A stretch of 64,000 bases of DNA from Neonectria sp. B-13 (Eukaryota; Ascomycota; Sordariomycetes; Hypocreales; Nectriaceae). The translations under genes and the position numbers were made by a program. Under the pieces are notes generated by a model. The model was not told the origin of the DNA and did no database searches. It saw only the letters and a list, made by a program, of their open reading frames with translations. Shown piece by piece: positions 11,698 through 23,204 of this stretch. The stretch's first letter is position 1. Every line of letters starts with the position of its first letter. The stretch is from NCBI GenBank assembly GCA_002682825.1, contig NOKP01000002.1, positions 434,001-498,000 on the forward strand, read 5' to 3'.

Positions 11698-13513
11698 TCA
11701 TGTCCGACACATTTTACCATTAGCCGCCACAGTCCATGCCTCACTGCCAACCCCCTTCAAGACATAGAAGAGATTGCTAGGATCCCATTTCCGTTTGATT
11801 GCGAGAAGCTTCGCATAGTTGCTGCCAAAGAAGACATTCTGCCAATCAGGTTGACGGAAGTCGGCCTCGTTCATGTATGATCCGCTGCCCGGAGTGACGG
11901 CTTCAATCAGCGGCATAAACTCCTCCGTCATTCGCTTCTGGGAGGCCTCCATGTCAGACCACGGTGCATCAGAGTCCCAATCAGTGATGAACTGGAGCTG
12001 CATAATGGTGTCCCTCCAGGCAGGAAGCACCGAGTTAGGGGGCGTGCCCTTGGCCTTGCTGTACTTCGCAACGCTTCCAGCTGCAAGAACTCCGTTGGAA
12101 GTGAGGTTGTTTACGGCCTGCAAGAAGCCCTCATTGTTGTTCTCGACGACGGATCGGGGAATAAGTCGTCCGCCGAATTGGTATCGCGCCACCTCGAAAC
12201 TTCCTTGAGGGAGAGGTCCCATGTAACGGTCGTAATGATCCCGGTACGCGAGCTCGCTGTAAGCCACGGGCAGAGTAATGCCAATTTCCTTGACGGCCGC
12301 CGTAAAAGGAGCCAGGACAACGTCACGGACGTATGCAGCAGTGGAGTTCCACACAGTCAGAGGCTTTACGACGAGCATCTGCTGGTTGTTGTAGAAGACA
12401 AGCATAGCGCCCTTGTCCGTCATGGCCGGAAGCAGCTCATAGAACTTGGACACGACAGCTTGGAATTTCTCCGGAGTAGTCGTAGGTGCAAGAAGCTGGA
12501 ATGCCGCACCGCCTACAACCTCAGCCTTGTAGGCGCGGACTGTCATGCTGACAACAACACCAAAGGTTCCGCCGCCGCCGCCGCTGAGCGCCCAATACAG
12601 ATCGGAATTCTGGCTGGGCGACGCAACAACGGCGCGTCCGTCTGCGGTGATGACTTGGAACGCAAGAGTCTGGTCGGCACCAAGGCCGAACTGTGTGCTC
12701 AAGGCCGAATGGCCACCTCCTTGCGTGAAGCCGCCCGCAAGACCGACAGTCGCGCATTCGCCGCTTACGACGGTGAGGCCCTGCGCATGCGCGGCCTCCA
12801 CGACCTCGTATCCAACGACACCGGCACCGACAGTGACAGCAGGGCCTTTGTAGTAATCGTCAGACCACTCACTGAAGTCAATAGTCTTGAGATGTTGGGT
12901 CCAGATGGCGAGTGCGCCAGCACCTGTAGAACGTCCGAGGAAGCTACATAATAGAAAGGTTAGCAATTGTCCACCTAACCCAAATTAGGCATCTTTAGGA
13001 AGACTTGCTCGTGGCCGGTATTGCGAATGACGACACGTATATTGCTGGCTTTGGCAAATATCAATGCTGCAGCAACATCCGAATTCTTCTTGACATCAAC
13101 AGCATAGCTGACGTAGTTTCCGAGTGTACAGGGTGTCGTTCGGTCGGTAAACGGATCGCAGCTTTGATTCGCAAAATATGTCTGCATAACCGAGGACGAG
13201 GAGGGAATGCTACACCCAGTCAGAGATTGCCCTTACGGAGAGGAGCAGCTGCTAGGCCTTACTGAGTCAAAGGGTTGTTCCACTGTGCTTGGAGTTCTTC
13301 GCAAGCCGCTTGGTCGTATGTTGGGTCATGGCATGGCGAGCCAATGGGCTCAGTTGCAACCAATCTCCCGCCGACAGTAGAGTTGAGCAGAGCCCACGAG
13401 AACTTAGAGGGCCAGCAGGAATCGCCAGGCAAACAGCGACATTTTGCTTGAGTGGTCGCCGACACCCACTGACCAGCGCTTAGGATCGCCAAAAGGAACG
13501 TAGAGGTCTTCAT
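11698..13513 (-). CDS. Secreted FAD-dependent oxidase, berberine-bridge-enzyme type
   Basis: Flavoprotein of the VAO/PCMH superfamily, secreted or entering the secretory path, oxidising a small molecule with O2. Exons 13513-13263, 13209-13009 and 12943-11698 give 565 residues. The signal peptide is MKTSTFLLAILSAGQWVSA. The FAD_binding_4 fold contains RNTGHDFLGRSTGAG (His150, expected 8-alpha-histidyl link) and SGECATVGLAGGFTQGGGHS (Cys214, the position of a 6-S-cysteinyl link), so bicovalent flavin is likely. The C-terminal BBE segment is WDPSNLFYVLKGVGSEAW. Intron 2 (13008-12944) is a GC-AG intron with a perfect GCAAGT donor; removing it is needed to restore the invariant GHD. Start chosen at the Met opening the signal peptide. 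It is divergent from the CFEM receptor. Such oxidases often act in fungal metabolite clusters; no product is inferred. Confidence 0.93.
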
Positions 13514-14686
13514 CTTGGCAGAAGACTTTGGGGCGAGCGAAGGAAAGTGGTAATTGTCAGTGTAGAACAATGCCAGTGGCGTTCCTAAGCCGGCAAGCTA
13601 TTAGTTTTAAGAAACCAATAACACAACTGTGGCTCTCCCTTTTTAGCACCTTCTCGGATGCCAAGGCACGTGGCGCATGATGGCTCTCGGAGGATCTGCC
13701 AGACAAGTAAATCCTCCGAAATGCTGCACATGGTTGGTTCGGCACCTTTGCGTTATAGTTTGGGCAAGTGAACGGACAAGTTCCCGGAAACGGAACCTGG
13801 GCAAGCCAGGTTTCATATGCGCAGCCTATTATGAACCCCTTGGGCTTTCAGCTTCCTATCTTGACGCATGAGCGTGTGCTGTTCCCGATATAGCCGACAT
13901 CCGTGGTTGCATTTACCCCTGGCGACCCATATATGTTGGTGGCAATCCCGAGCGTCTTCTCCACTCACCACACATTTTTCCCTGCACAGTTAAGGAGCAG
14001 ATGGAGCTAGATGCGGTGTTGGTTTGATCCTGGGGTATTATGTGGTTCTTCTATGGAGTAGCTGGGGTAGATGAACTCGTGCCTGTTACCTGGTATCAAT
14101 ATTGGCTTGCAGCAGAGCTCACCCAGGGCTCTCAACGCCATGCCGGCCACGAAGGGACAGTGTCGGTTATTAGCACTCGACTAGTAAATGGTTCGGTGGG
14201 GCATTCATACCCCGGTTTTTACGTCAAGCTCATGAGGATTTGACTCATGATGTTCCAGCACTGACTCGTTGGACGCCCCAAGACACTAGGATGGCGCCCA
14301 AACGGTCGGGTGGCGTCCCAAGACCAGGGGCAGCCAAGACAAATGGCTCCGAAGGATCCACAGCGGAAAGGAACCGGCCGGACCTTGGTCCTCGATTAAA
14401 GAACGGCACCGACGGACAGGACGGATGCTACATCAAGCGGCTCAGACGCTAATAGAAGCGTGGTTCTGCATGTTTTGAAGGATGCAGCCCTCACCAGCCT
14501 TAGTTACCGTCTTAGTTGCACGCAAGTCACGCCGAGGTCAAACCGGGTTTCAGCGCGCCTCATAGACACTCGCCGTGTATATTCCGCAATGACCGGTTTA
14601 CAAATTCTCCCGCTTCCCGGGATTTCTTGTTTCCTGCTGGATGATCGTCGTCTGCCCAACATCATCCCCAAGGCCGTACCGCAGCC
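13514..14686. other. Intergenic between divergent genes
   Basis: About 1.2 kb shared by the FAD oxidase and the CFEM receptor; presumably holds both promoters. Small open frames on both strands lack motifs. No repeats recognised. Confidence 0.45.
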
Positions 14687-16243
14687 ATGCATCGCCTGCA
14701 CCGTCTATTTCTTTTGTTCTTCCTTTTGGCGTTTTCGTCGTCAGTGCAGGCGCAGGGCTCGTCCCCAAGTCTGCCTGGTTATCCGGACTGCGCAGTAAGT
14801 CCCTCTGCTCTGTGGCCTGTCGGGCCGAGGACTTGACAGTCGACATGTGATTGACACCTTGGATCTATCTAGGCGGGATGTATCGTCAATGCCTTTGCCG
14901 GAGGGTTATGTGCACCCCAGAACAAGACATGCATTTGCACAAACGAGCGGTTCCAGCTGAATGTTACCGGCTGCGTCACGGCAAGCTGCACAATACCCGA
15001 AGCATTGAGTACGCCCTCTTCACTCCTGTTCAACCGTTTCACAATCGACGAGCACTAACCACGAGCCTCATTTAGTAACGAGAAACTCCAGCTTGACGAA
15101 CTGCGGCGCTCCCGTCCGTGACCGTGGGGCAGAATATGTCGTGATCTCCAACATCATGGCTGCCTTCGCGGGGGCCTTCGTCGCAATTCGATTTGGCTAC
15201 AAAATATTCGTCGCGGGCCTTGACCTCGGCATCGACGACTGGTTCGTCTTAGCAACATTGGTCTCTTGCATTCCCAGCGCCATCATCACTGTCTACGGCA
15301 CAACTGCCAATGGTCTTGGCAGGGACATCTGGACGCTCCCTGCGCAAGAAATCACCAAAGTCCTCTCGTTCTTCTATATCATGGCTTGGCTCTACTTTTT
15401 ACAGAGCACGCTTGTCAAGCTATCCATCATTGCCTTCTACATGCGCATTTTCCCCGCGCGGGAAGTCCAGCGTTTGCTTTGGATCACCTTCATCGTTACC
15501 AGCCTCTGGGGCACTGCATTTGTCATCACGGCAATCTTCCAGTGTTGGCCTATACCGTACTTCTGGAAACAGTGGGATGGAATGCACGAGGGAAGCTGCG
15601 CAAACGTGAACGCTATCTCGTGGTCGAACGCGAGCATGAGCATTGCGTTGGACTTGTGGATTCTCGCTATCCCCATGTGGCAATTGAGAAGCTTGAAGCT
15701 TCACTGGAAGAAGAAGACTGGCGTCGCTCTGATGTTTTGCGTTGGCACACTGTAAGTCAACCTTTCCATCCTATGTCGCCCATTACTGACAGACCGCACA
15801 GCGTAACCATCGTGAGCATTCTTCGCCTCCAAGCCCTTGTTCACTTTGGTGTATCCTCCAATAAGACATGGGAATTCTATAATGTCTCCGTCTGGTCCAC
15901 CATCGAGATCTTGGTGGGAATCATGTGCGCCTGCCTCCCCACGATGCGAATGGTGCTAGTCAAGTTGTTCCCTGTGCTTGGCGGCTCAACACAACGCAGC
16001 AGGGGCAACAATTACTACCAGTACGGGAGCGGTGTTCGGTCCAAGACCACTGGAACCGGGACTCATGGGCGTACCGTTGGTACGGTTACCAGTGAGCGGC
16101 CAAATTCGGAGCAGGAGGCTGAGGGGTCGGGGATTGTGTTCCAGAAAAGTTACGCGGTACAATACAGTGACAGCGACGAGATAGGTCTTGTCAACGTCAT
16201 AAACTCGGATATCGGAGGGAAGAATCGAGGTCGAGTCGCTTGA
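14687..16243 (+). CDS. PTH11-like seven-helix receptor with N-terminal CFEM domain
   Basis: Plasma-membrane receptor-type protein; PTH11-like CFEM proteins sense surface or host cues in pathogenic fungi. Exons 14687-14794, 14873-15008, 15076-15751 and 15802-16243 give 453 residues. A signal peptide (MHRLHRLFLLFFLLAFSSSV) precedes a CFEM module: LPGYPDCAAGCIVNAFAGG, then LCAPQNKTCICTN and LNVTGCVTASC supply eight cysteines. After NCGAPVRDRGAEY come seven hydrophobic segments of the fungal rhodopsin-like domain, with motifs GIDDWFVLATLV, FYIMAWLYFLQSTLVKLSI and FYMRIFP. The C-terminal tail is Ser/Thr/Gly-rich and cytosolic. The conserved W and DLWILAIPMWQL before helix 6 match the family. The ligand is unknown. 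Confidence 0.93.
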
Positions 16244-16592
16244 ATGGGAGTTTGGGAGACACTGTCTTGACTTGGGATATAGAAAATAGAAATCGTTCAT
16301 CTTCAACTTTGTGTTTTACACACAGACGCTCTGAGTCTAAGAGCTGAACTTCGTAGTTTCTGGTTTAACCCGAATTACTAAGTTAGCAACCTTTCTTCTT
16401 GAGACGTTCGACTACTTCCCTGATCATATCCGTCCAGAAGAATTTGCGTTGGTCAATTTTGCCTGTATAGGGTAGTGCAGTTATAGCGTAACGACAGCAT
16501 CACCAGTCCCATCACAGGCCATTGCTTGATTTAATACTGCGGTAGAAGCAAATACATATAGAACTTATGTGAGGTCGTGAGCTACCCGTCAT
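16244..16592. other. Intergenic between convergent genes
   Basis: 3' regions of the CFEM receptor and the Upc2-like regulator. Nothing else recognised. Confidence 0.5.
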
Positions 16593-18461
16593 TTAAACGT
16601 TGTGCAAGCTCTTTGCAACCCTGTGCATACTTTCTGGCCACCAAGTCTCTCCGTTGACTGTTGAGGACTCAATCCACCCCTGAGCTTGCATGAACGACAC
16701 AGCTCGCCCCAGCTCCCACTCTCCCATGCCACCAATCCACCACACATCATCCAGGACCATGACTAAGACGAGCCAGTGTGCGAAGATGTCCATGGCCAGC
16801 TGACGCACTGTACTACACGGCACTGATTGGCTATCAACAATCTCGCACGGCACCAAACTACCATAGCCAGGCTCTACAGGCATCTGGTCAAGAATCGACT
16901 GAATTAAATCCATAAATTCCAGCGGAACTCTGTTCATGAACCCCATCACGATCCTTCGGATTGGACTGGACGGTGCTCCTGATGTGATACGAGCCAAGTA
17001 TCTCGCTAGCCACGGAGGGGCCCCGGAAAGTACACCGGGAAGTATGAGCTCATGACTAAGTACAGCCTTTGGGGGACTTCTCGGGATGGACTCTTGTATG
17101 GGGAACACCGTCGCAAAGACATCGCGAAGTATATCCATCGACGCAAGGCAAGCCTGAAGTTCTGCGTCGTAGCTGACAAATTGCTGCTGCCAATCCTGAG
17201 AGTCTTCTGTCATAGTTGTTGCCGAGACATCGAACACTCCTACCATTCTAGTGGATTGAGCTTTTGCATGTAGCTTCTCGAGAGCAGGGAAAGATGTGGC
17301 AGCTACTATTGGGAATAGAAAACGAATGCCCCCCTCTGGAAGCCCATCTTCCCGAGAAAAAATGTCGTTTCCACTTAGAGCAGATCTATCAAGCCGCGGG
17401 GTATCGTTTGTCTTTAAGACCGTGGCCTTCGCCGCCCTTGCTTCCAGAGGCTCGCCCGGTTTATGAAACAGTCCGAGGTGGGCTGAGTGAGCTGCGCGGG
17501 TGAGAGAGATCCATTGAGATCCCGTCGGCAGCAGCTCGCTAGGCAACTGCTTACCGCTCAGCATTGCAGCCTTAGCGAGACGTATGCGGACAGAATGCCT
17601 AGCGGAGCCATATATGGCCATGAAGATCGCACTTAACATGACGTATTCGAAGCGGCCGGTGCTGGGCATGGCGGCTTGTAGCTGCTGTAGTGAGATCCTG
17701 TGCCGCTGGTCTGCAAGGATGAGCAGCTCGCAGATCTCGCTCAAGCTTTCCAGAGGTGGCGATGGGTGTTTTAAAATATGGCAGCACTTAGAAACCGCTG
17801 CTAGCGATAGAAGAGAGGCCATAAGAGGCTTGTTGTTGAAAGCTAGATTAGGAACGCCAACCTCGAGAGCATAGAGATCATCTTTGTCGAAAGAGAGCAT
17901 ACGGCTGGTATGCGTGATGTAGTGGCTTAGAAGTGCCAGTTCCGTCGCGTTGAGCATCTCAGAAGATTGCGAGTTAGAATGCTGCTGCTCATGGTTGCTG
18001 AAGCCAGGATAGAGGAATGGCAATCCAGAGGGAAAGGTATTTGACGCCGGCGGCAGGGTATCGGACAATGACATCCTACAACTTGAAACAGGAGAAGTGA
18101 GGCTTAAGAGATGGGAGCTAGGGATATTGAATTGCGAGGTCGGCTCTAGATTTGGCCCCTCCGAGGGGTTGAATGCAGCTCGATGTTCAGGGTACTGGCA
18201 ATGATGGTTGCCCGTTACACATCTGGAGCAGTGTGGCATCACCTCGTCACACTAATCTTGGCGGTCAGAAAGGGCGTATAGATATGTAGAATACCAACAT
18301 ACCTTCTTTCTTTGCTGCTTGCATCTAACACAGCCCTTCCTAGACTTCTCGTGCGCTCTTCGCGCTTTGAACTCGGGGGCATGCAACATAGTTGAACCTT
18401 GATCCGCAGGCAGAGAGCCAAGGTCAACGTCGGTGCTGTAGTTGGGCGTCTCAAGGCTCAT
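16593..18461 (-). CDS. Zn2Cys6 transcription factor, Upc2/sterol-regulator-like
   Basis: Nuclear regulator. Exons 18461-18303 and 18251-16593 give 605 residues. The single 51-nt intron (GTATGT...CTGAC...TTAG) lies inside the zinc cluster: GCVRCKQQRKK joins CDEVMPHCSRCVTGNHHCQYP, restoring all six cysteines and the KCDE motif common in Upc2-like proteins. The cluster starts near residue 42 after a short acidic N-terminus. The remainder matches the general C-terminal layout of this regulator group (ATELALLSHYITHTSRML, then a helical region ending in EWELGRAVSFMQAQGWIESS). Start chosen at the Met before SLETPNYS; upstream in-frame Met codons lack support. No evidence here says whether it controls neighbouring genes. 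Confidence 0.9.
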
Positions 18462-18918
18462 GACTGGATATAAAACGGACTGTTCATCGAGACTAACTAA
18501 GAGCGACCAACGTAGGGAACTCCATCTGGTGGTGTAGAGATGAAGCTCAGCCCCAAGGCTCCGCCCCCGCATTCGTCATCTCGGCGGAGTGCAAATTTCT
18601 CAGATAACCTCTCGATTGGCTAGTCGGCTCCAGCACCAGAGTCGCTGACGTGAGCATACCCTCAGCAGCCTGTTGCCTGTGCTGCGCCAATTGCCAGGCC
18701 ACTGAAAGGTATGTGGCGGTGTTAGAAATCGGCCGATGGGCATCCGCTGATGAGGAGAGGATGACCTGTAGGTAGATGCATCATGCATGTGTCCTTGTTT
18801 GTAGACTATTGTTCGCCGACTAAGTTGTGGACAAAAAGATCCTCAATTGCTACTCTTAACACGCAAGACACAGCATCCATCATGTGTGTATCTCCCAACT
18901 CTCCCTCCATGAGTACCC
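18462..18918. other. Intergenic
   Basis: Between the Upc2-like gene and the downstream end of the hydrolase. No gene or repeat recognised. Confidence 0.45.
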
Positions 18919-20252
18919 TTACAGGTGGTGAGCCTCAAGATAGGAAAATATGACTTGGTAGCCCGCAGTGGCATTTGCCGACAGAGTCAAGCCGTGGCCC
19001 GTAGCTGGTTGCTGGTAGACTGACACATCGCTTGCAGCAGGGAAGAACTTCTTCAAGGCCTCGGGATCATAAGTGTTGCGGCAGTCGCCTCCGCAAACGG
19101 CGACGTCATATTCACCGAAAAAGAACTAAACATTTTGTCAGCGCACGCCTTCACCGTTGAGTGTCCAAGCTTGAAGTTCCCGGAGCGGCTTCTCCAAAGA
19201 CTTTCACTCACCTGTACTGGCCCCTTGTATGTCGTCGCCGGCTGTGCCAGCGGAAGGCCAGCAGAAAGAAGCTCGCCGACTGTGACGGTCTGCTTGATCG
19301 ACTCCGCGTAGCGCAGCGTCTCAGAGTCAAAAGTCCCCTTCTGCAGGAAGATATGCTGAACGTTGCTCTCCGTTGCCTGCACCAGGTAGCCGGACGGGCG
19401 GTCGCCGAAACGACGCGCATCGTTAGCTGGCGCAAATTCGTACCCGAACTCCGCCGTCTTCGTGTCAACCAGATGGCTGCCCAGAATGAAGCCAGTCAGG
19501 ATCGCGCCGTCGCTCAGCTCACCATACGACGAGAGCAAGCCTATGGTGATGATGGATCCGTAAGAATGGCCGACGTGGACAATCTTGCTTGGCTTATATG
19601 AGCGGATATCCGGATGGCTCCTTTCCGACTTGATCCGAGAAGACTCAATGAGTTTCCCACTGCGCGCCAGCTTCGTCAGTTCCCTAATGACCTCGACTTC
19701 CACGGGCGATTGCACAACAGTATAGGCGTCTGGCTTGGTGGAGCCACCAGTGCCGATTCGGTCGTAAGTGAGGATCGAGTATCCTTGGCCGATGGCTGCA
19801 TCGACATAGCTGTGCTGCTCTGGTTTAAAGCTAGCGTCCCAGTATCTGGAGGTTTATGTTTAGCTGCTATGTTCTCCGTCTGCATTGCCGGTGGGCGGGC
19901 TTTACCTTTTGTCAAAGGCAAGTCCGTGGCTGGCGATCTGTAAGATGTTTGATTTGTTGCTTCCGGTCGGAACGCACAGCTGAGCTCTGATGGTGAATGC
20001 CTCGTGGACATCGATGGTGCCGGTGATGATTGCTGCACCGCTCGGGTGAGACCAAGTGTAGGTGTCCCACAGCCAGCCAATGGCGTCAATATTGCTGTCG
20101 ACTCTCGACGTATCGTAGCGAAAATTCGTGGCCGACACCTGAACCGGTATTTCTAGTTGAATACAATGCTTGGACGGCCTACTCGCTGGCGACGCTGACA
20201 CGGGTGCCAGGAGCAGCGCAGCGACAGACAAGACGCTCAGCAAATTCGCCAT
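18919..20252 (-). CDS. Secreted alpha/beta-hydrolase
   Basis: Serine hydrolase (esterase or lactonase type) destined for secretion. Exons 20252-19906, 19845-19212 and 19125-18919 give 395 residues. MANLLSVLSVAALLLAPVSA is a signal peptide. The second exon opens with YWDASFKPEQHSYVDAA and continues with GYSILTYDRIGTGGS, the usual strand before the nucleophile. The nucleophile elbow is VGHSYGS (G-H-S-Y-G). The acid is in FFGEYDVAVCGGDC and the histidine in QPATGHGLTL, completing the triad. Introns are 60 and 86 nt, GT-AG. Many fungal homologues are unannotated alpha/beta-hydrolases, so no substrate is proposed. The gene is divergent from the mucin-like protein at 21221. Confidence 0.9.
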
Positions 20253-21220
20253 GATGGGTTGTACTTCTTGATAACTGGGATTTGGATTGATAGTACAGAG
20301 ATGCACTTGAATTGTGATAAAGAACTGACGTAGTAGATGGCAGCGCTTGTTGTTGAGCTGTCTAATCCAACGTGGAAGTCGTCTTGTTCTTATAAGCTAT
20401 CTCGGGCTCTGCGGTGATTTCGGATGATGCGGAGTTCTTGCTTCTGCGTCCCAGATCAAAGACACGGCTTATGTCCATTCCTGCATTGCGTATTCGCCTC
20501 AGTTGTGTAAGGATCGCAGCTTTCCCGCTTTTGGGAAATGCAGATGCGATGATTGACGATATGGAGTTGCAGAAGCGTATTCGCGTATGCAGGATCCCTG
20601 CCAGAACGCGCCTCGGAGCGTATTCACCCCGCAAGCGGACCTGACGGCAGACCATGGTTTTGATCCGGGGTGTGAAGTGTAGCTCATCCGGCTAGCATCT
20701 GACAAATACGCTCCGACTGGAACAGAGCGATCCTACTATCAGTAATATTGCCAATTGCGGTAGTCGCCGTGTGCGAAGTTCCACAGCCCCATGCAGCTAG
20801 TCCATACCGTACCCTTACTTGGGGGACAGTTGGACGTTGAGGTATCGGTAACTGTCTTTTCCTCCAACGGCTGCGGAATAGGACACGGCTTTTCACAGAG
20901 CCCTCCGTAGTGAACCGTCTAATTATCAAATTTCTTGGGCTGTTTAATAGCCAGCCATCAACGCCACGCCTGGGGCTGACAAGCAAGCTACTCTTCTTTC
21001 AGGTTAGCAGAACCCAATAGCTTATTCTACAACGACCACTTAACATCTTTTCCGTCTTGGTTCAACGGGGACATTGGTTCGAGACCTCCGGCTGGATCTT
21101 GGCGATAAATACAGGGGATAAATATAGGGGATGAGGTGGAAGCCTTTTTTTCAGTTTCTTCCCTCACGCAACATATATGCCATTCTTTGAGTACGGCCAG
21201 GCATCCGGCACTGAGTAGTC
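20253..21220. other. Intergenic between divergent genes
   Basis: Promoter region of the hydrolase and of the mucin-like gene. A short direct repeat, ATAAATACAGGGG then ATAAATATAGGGG, at about 21105-21132 includes a TATA-like element roughly 100 bp before the 21221 start. The minus-strand frame at 20362-20655 has no family motif. Confidence 0.5.
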
Positions 21221-21925
21221 ATGAAGAATCTCGTTTCCATGGTGCTCCTGGCGCTAGCAGCGTCGGATAGTGTTTACGCCGGTCAATGCAAGCCAGATGC
21301 CAGCTCATCGACAGAGTCTACACCAACAACAGAGACATCGTCGACGTCGACCGAGAGCAAACCGACGATTGATAGTACCGAGCTGACGAGTTTACCGACC
21401 TCGGTCCAAGAATCGACAACTGCTACGGACGAGTCAGGGACGACGACCTTGATCGTTTCAGTGACGTCTGCCACAGAGGAGACGTCCGCAGAGACCAGCT
21501 CTACAGCAACAACCAGCACGGAACCCTCAGACAACAATTCATCCAGCGAGGCCGCGACAACGACAACAACATCCAGCCAGCCAGCCTGTACACCAGTTGT
21601 TCCGTGTGGTGAAAAGGGCACCTTCAACAGCTTAGGTGTTCGAAGCGTACGCACCGATGTGTCTTTCGACACATGCGTTTCGCTCTGTGCACAGGACGCT
21701 GGATGCACTCATTATAGGTATCAGCCTGTTTCGTCTGCCGCTTACTACAAGATGTGTCAACTTCTTGAAACGACGGATGTGTTCAGGCCTGGTAATAGCG
21801 ATAGTTGGCTGTGGTACACGAAAGATTGTCGTCTCAACACGTGCGTGTCGTACAGTATGTCCATGTCCTCGGCTGTGTCTACTACCACAACCTATCAGGA
21901 TGCTGACATGACTATACTAGACTGA
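21221..21925 (+). CDS. Secreted Ser/Thr-rich protein with apple/PAN-like cysteine domain
   Basis: Predicted extracellular or wall-associated protein of 234 residues, single exon. The signal peptide is MKNLVSMVLLALAASDSVYA. Residues about 25-120 are almost pure Ser/Thr with acidic residues and should be heavily O-glycosylated, like a stalk. Residues about 122-208 contain CTPVVPCGEKGTFNSLG, then DTCVSLCAQDAGCTHYRYQP, YYKMCQLLE and TKDCRLNTC. This cysteine and aromatic pattern resembles fungal PAN/apple-like domains that bind carbohydrate or protein. No GPI signal is evident because the C-terminus (TYQDADMTILD) is polar. Function is unknown; the fold call is moderate. Confidence 0.75.
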   Translation: MKNLVSMVLLALAASDSVYAGQCKPDASSSTESTPTTETSSTSTESKPTIDSTELTSLPTSVQESTTATDESGTTTLIVSVTSATEETSAETSSTATTSTEPSDNNSSSEAATTTTTSSQPACTPVVPCGEKGTFNSLGVRSVRTDVSFDTCVSLCAQDAGCTHYRYQPVSSAAYYKMCQLLETTDVFRPGNSDSWLWYTKDCRLNTCVSYSMSMSSAVSTTTTYQDADMTILD

Positions 21926-22549
21926 ATCCAGTATTCACTCTCAGCCGCTTCGTCTAAAATACTTGTTATAAGTTCTAGCACAGAGACTTCTACGACCACT
22001 TCGACAATCGCAGCCCCTTCTGATGCGTTCAATGAGGCAGGTCGTTTCACTTCCTATACTCTCATCTAGGTTGCGTCCTAGTCCCTCAGTCTTTGTGGCT
22101 TTTCCCGGAGACTTGAAGACAACCCTTACACCCTTGAGATTTCTCGGCAACGACCTAAGATAGTGGTAGAACTCACGAGGTCTAACTTAGAGCCGCTAGA
22201 GTGTAATCGGCAATGTTTTGAGCTAAATACATGTACTCACTGGACGTGGGAAAGGAGAAATGCCTTACCTGGGTGCCTAGAGCGCTAAACGTATGCTTTA
22301 GATCCGAGTGCTGTGTTTATGAAATACTCTCAGAGTGAAGATAGGGCCTTGCCACAATTTCAAGATGCCTGCCTACGGAAGGATTGTTCTATTTGCCCCC
22401 CCTTAGATATGGAACGCAAAAGACATGTCAAGTATGGAATAGGTAGCAAAGATAACTCAGCTTTCACAGGCATCTCTCGCCATCATAACCAACATCTAGA
22501 GTACACTGAGCCTGGAGAGATATACGTGGCAAGCTGCTGGCCACTGATG
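21926..22549. other. Intergenic
   Basis: No gene recognised on either strand; separates the mucin-like gene from the Tc-like relic. Confidence 0.45.
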
Positions 22550-23204
22550 CTAACACGGGCTCCTACAACCATAAGCGGCGTTGGCCTCAATGTCAGGTTC
22601 AGCACACAGCGGAGCAACCAGATCACCAATACCGACAGCAACAAAATTCAGAACTCCTAAAGCGTTGGTCATATCCATTTCCATCTTTCCATAAGACGAC
22701 ATTGGCAGATCATCGCGCGTCAGGGTTTTAATGTCCTGCCCGATGCCGTTCCATGCACCTTTGGGGGGTGGGACGCTCAAGGTAGAAGGCCAACTGCGAT
22801 ACCTCGGAATCCCGGTTCGCTGAGAGTCACTGCTTTTCTGAGCTTCAGATAGTTGCAGTCCTTCAATGCCGAACTCCATCCTTTGAATCGCCATGGCGTG
22901 TTGTGCCCTCAGGACTTCACTTTCTTTCTTCCCGATTGCGCCAAGCAGTCTCTCTCTTAATATGCACAGTTCTGTGCAAAACTCAAGCGAACGACCTAGT
23001 AATATCTTAAAGCGTTGCAGTGGTGAGGGGGTGACTTGATCGTCGAGCACAGAAGCTAGGGCATCCGATATGCTGAGGCCTTGTCCCACAAGACGCCAGG
23101 AACGAGGAAACGGCCGACTTTCGACACCCAATGCAATGAGGATGTGCGGAATTGGATCGGAGCCTTCCATTATCTCCCAAGCTCGTCAAGGAAGGATCCG
23201 CCAC
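22550..23204 (-). pseudogene. Remnant of a Tc-toxin A-subunit-like gene
   Basis: A 206-codon minus-strand frame (23170-22550) resembles a short internal part of the large TcA-like proteins found in insect-associated bacteria and in some fungi. The match is by eye to the region with a Pro-x-x-Arg-Phe motif, a helical stretch rich in Leu and Glu, and a following Glu/Arg-rich coiled segment (ALASVLDDQVTPSPLQRF, then LLGAIGKKESEVL and EGLQLSEAQ). Full-length members exceed 1,000 residues, so this is a fragment. There is an in-frame stop just upstream at about 23180, and homology seems to continue there in another frame. It is therefore a broken, non-functional relic. Identification rests on a short region and should be treated as moderate. 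Confidence 0.5.

Noticed and set aside
12178..12951. 257-codon plus-strand frame
   Set aside because: Antisense shadow of the FAD oxidase coding exon.
15266..16243. 325-codon frame overlapping the CFEM receptor
   Set aside because: Its first half is the receptor gene in the wrong frame, and its second half is the receptor's own last exon reached through the retained intron.
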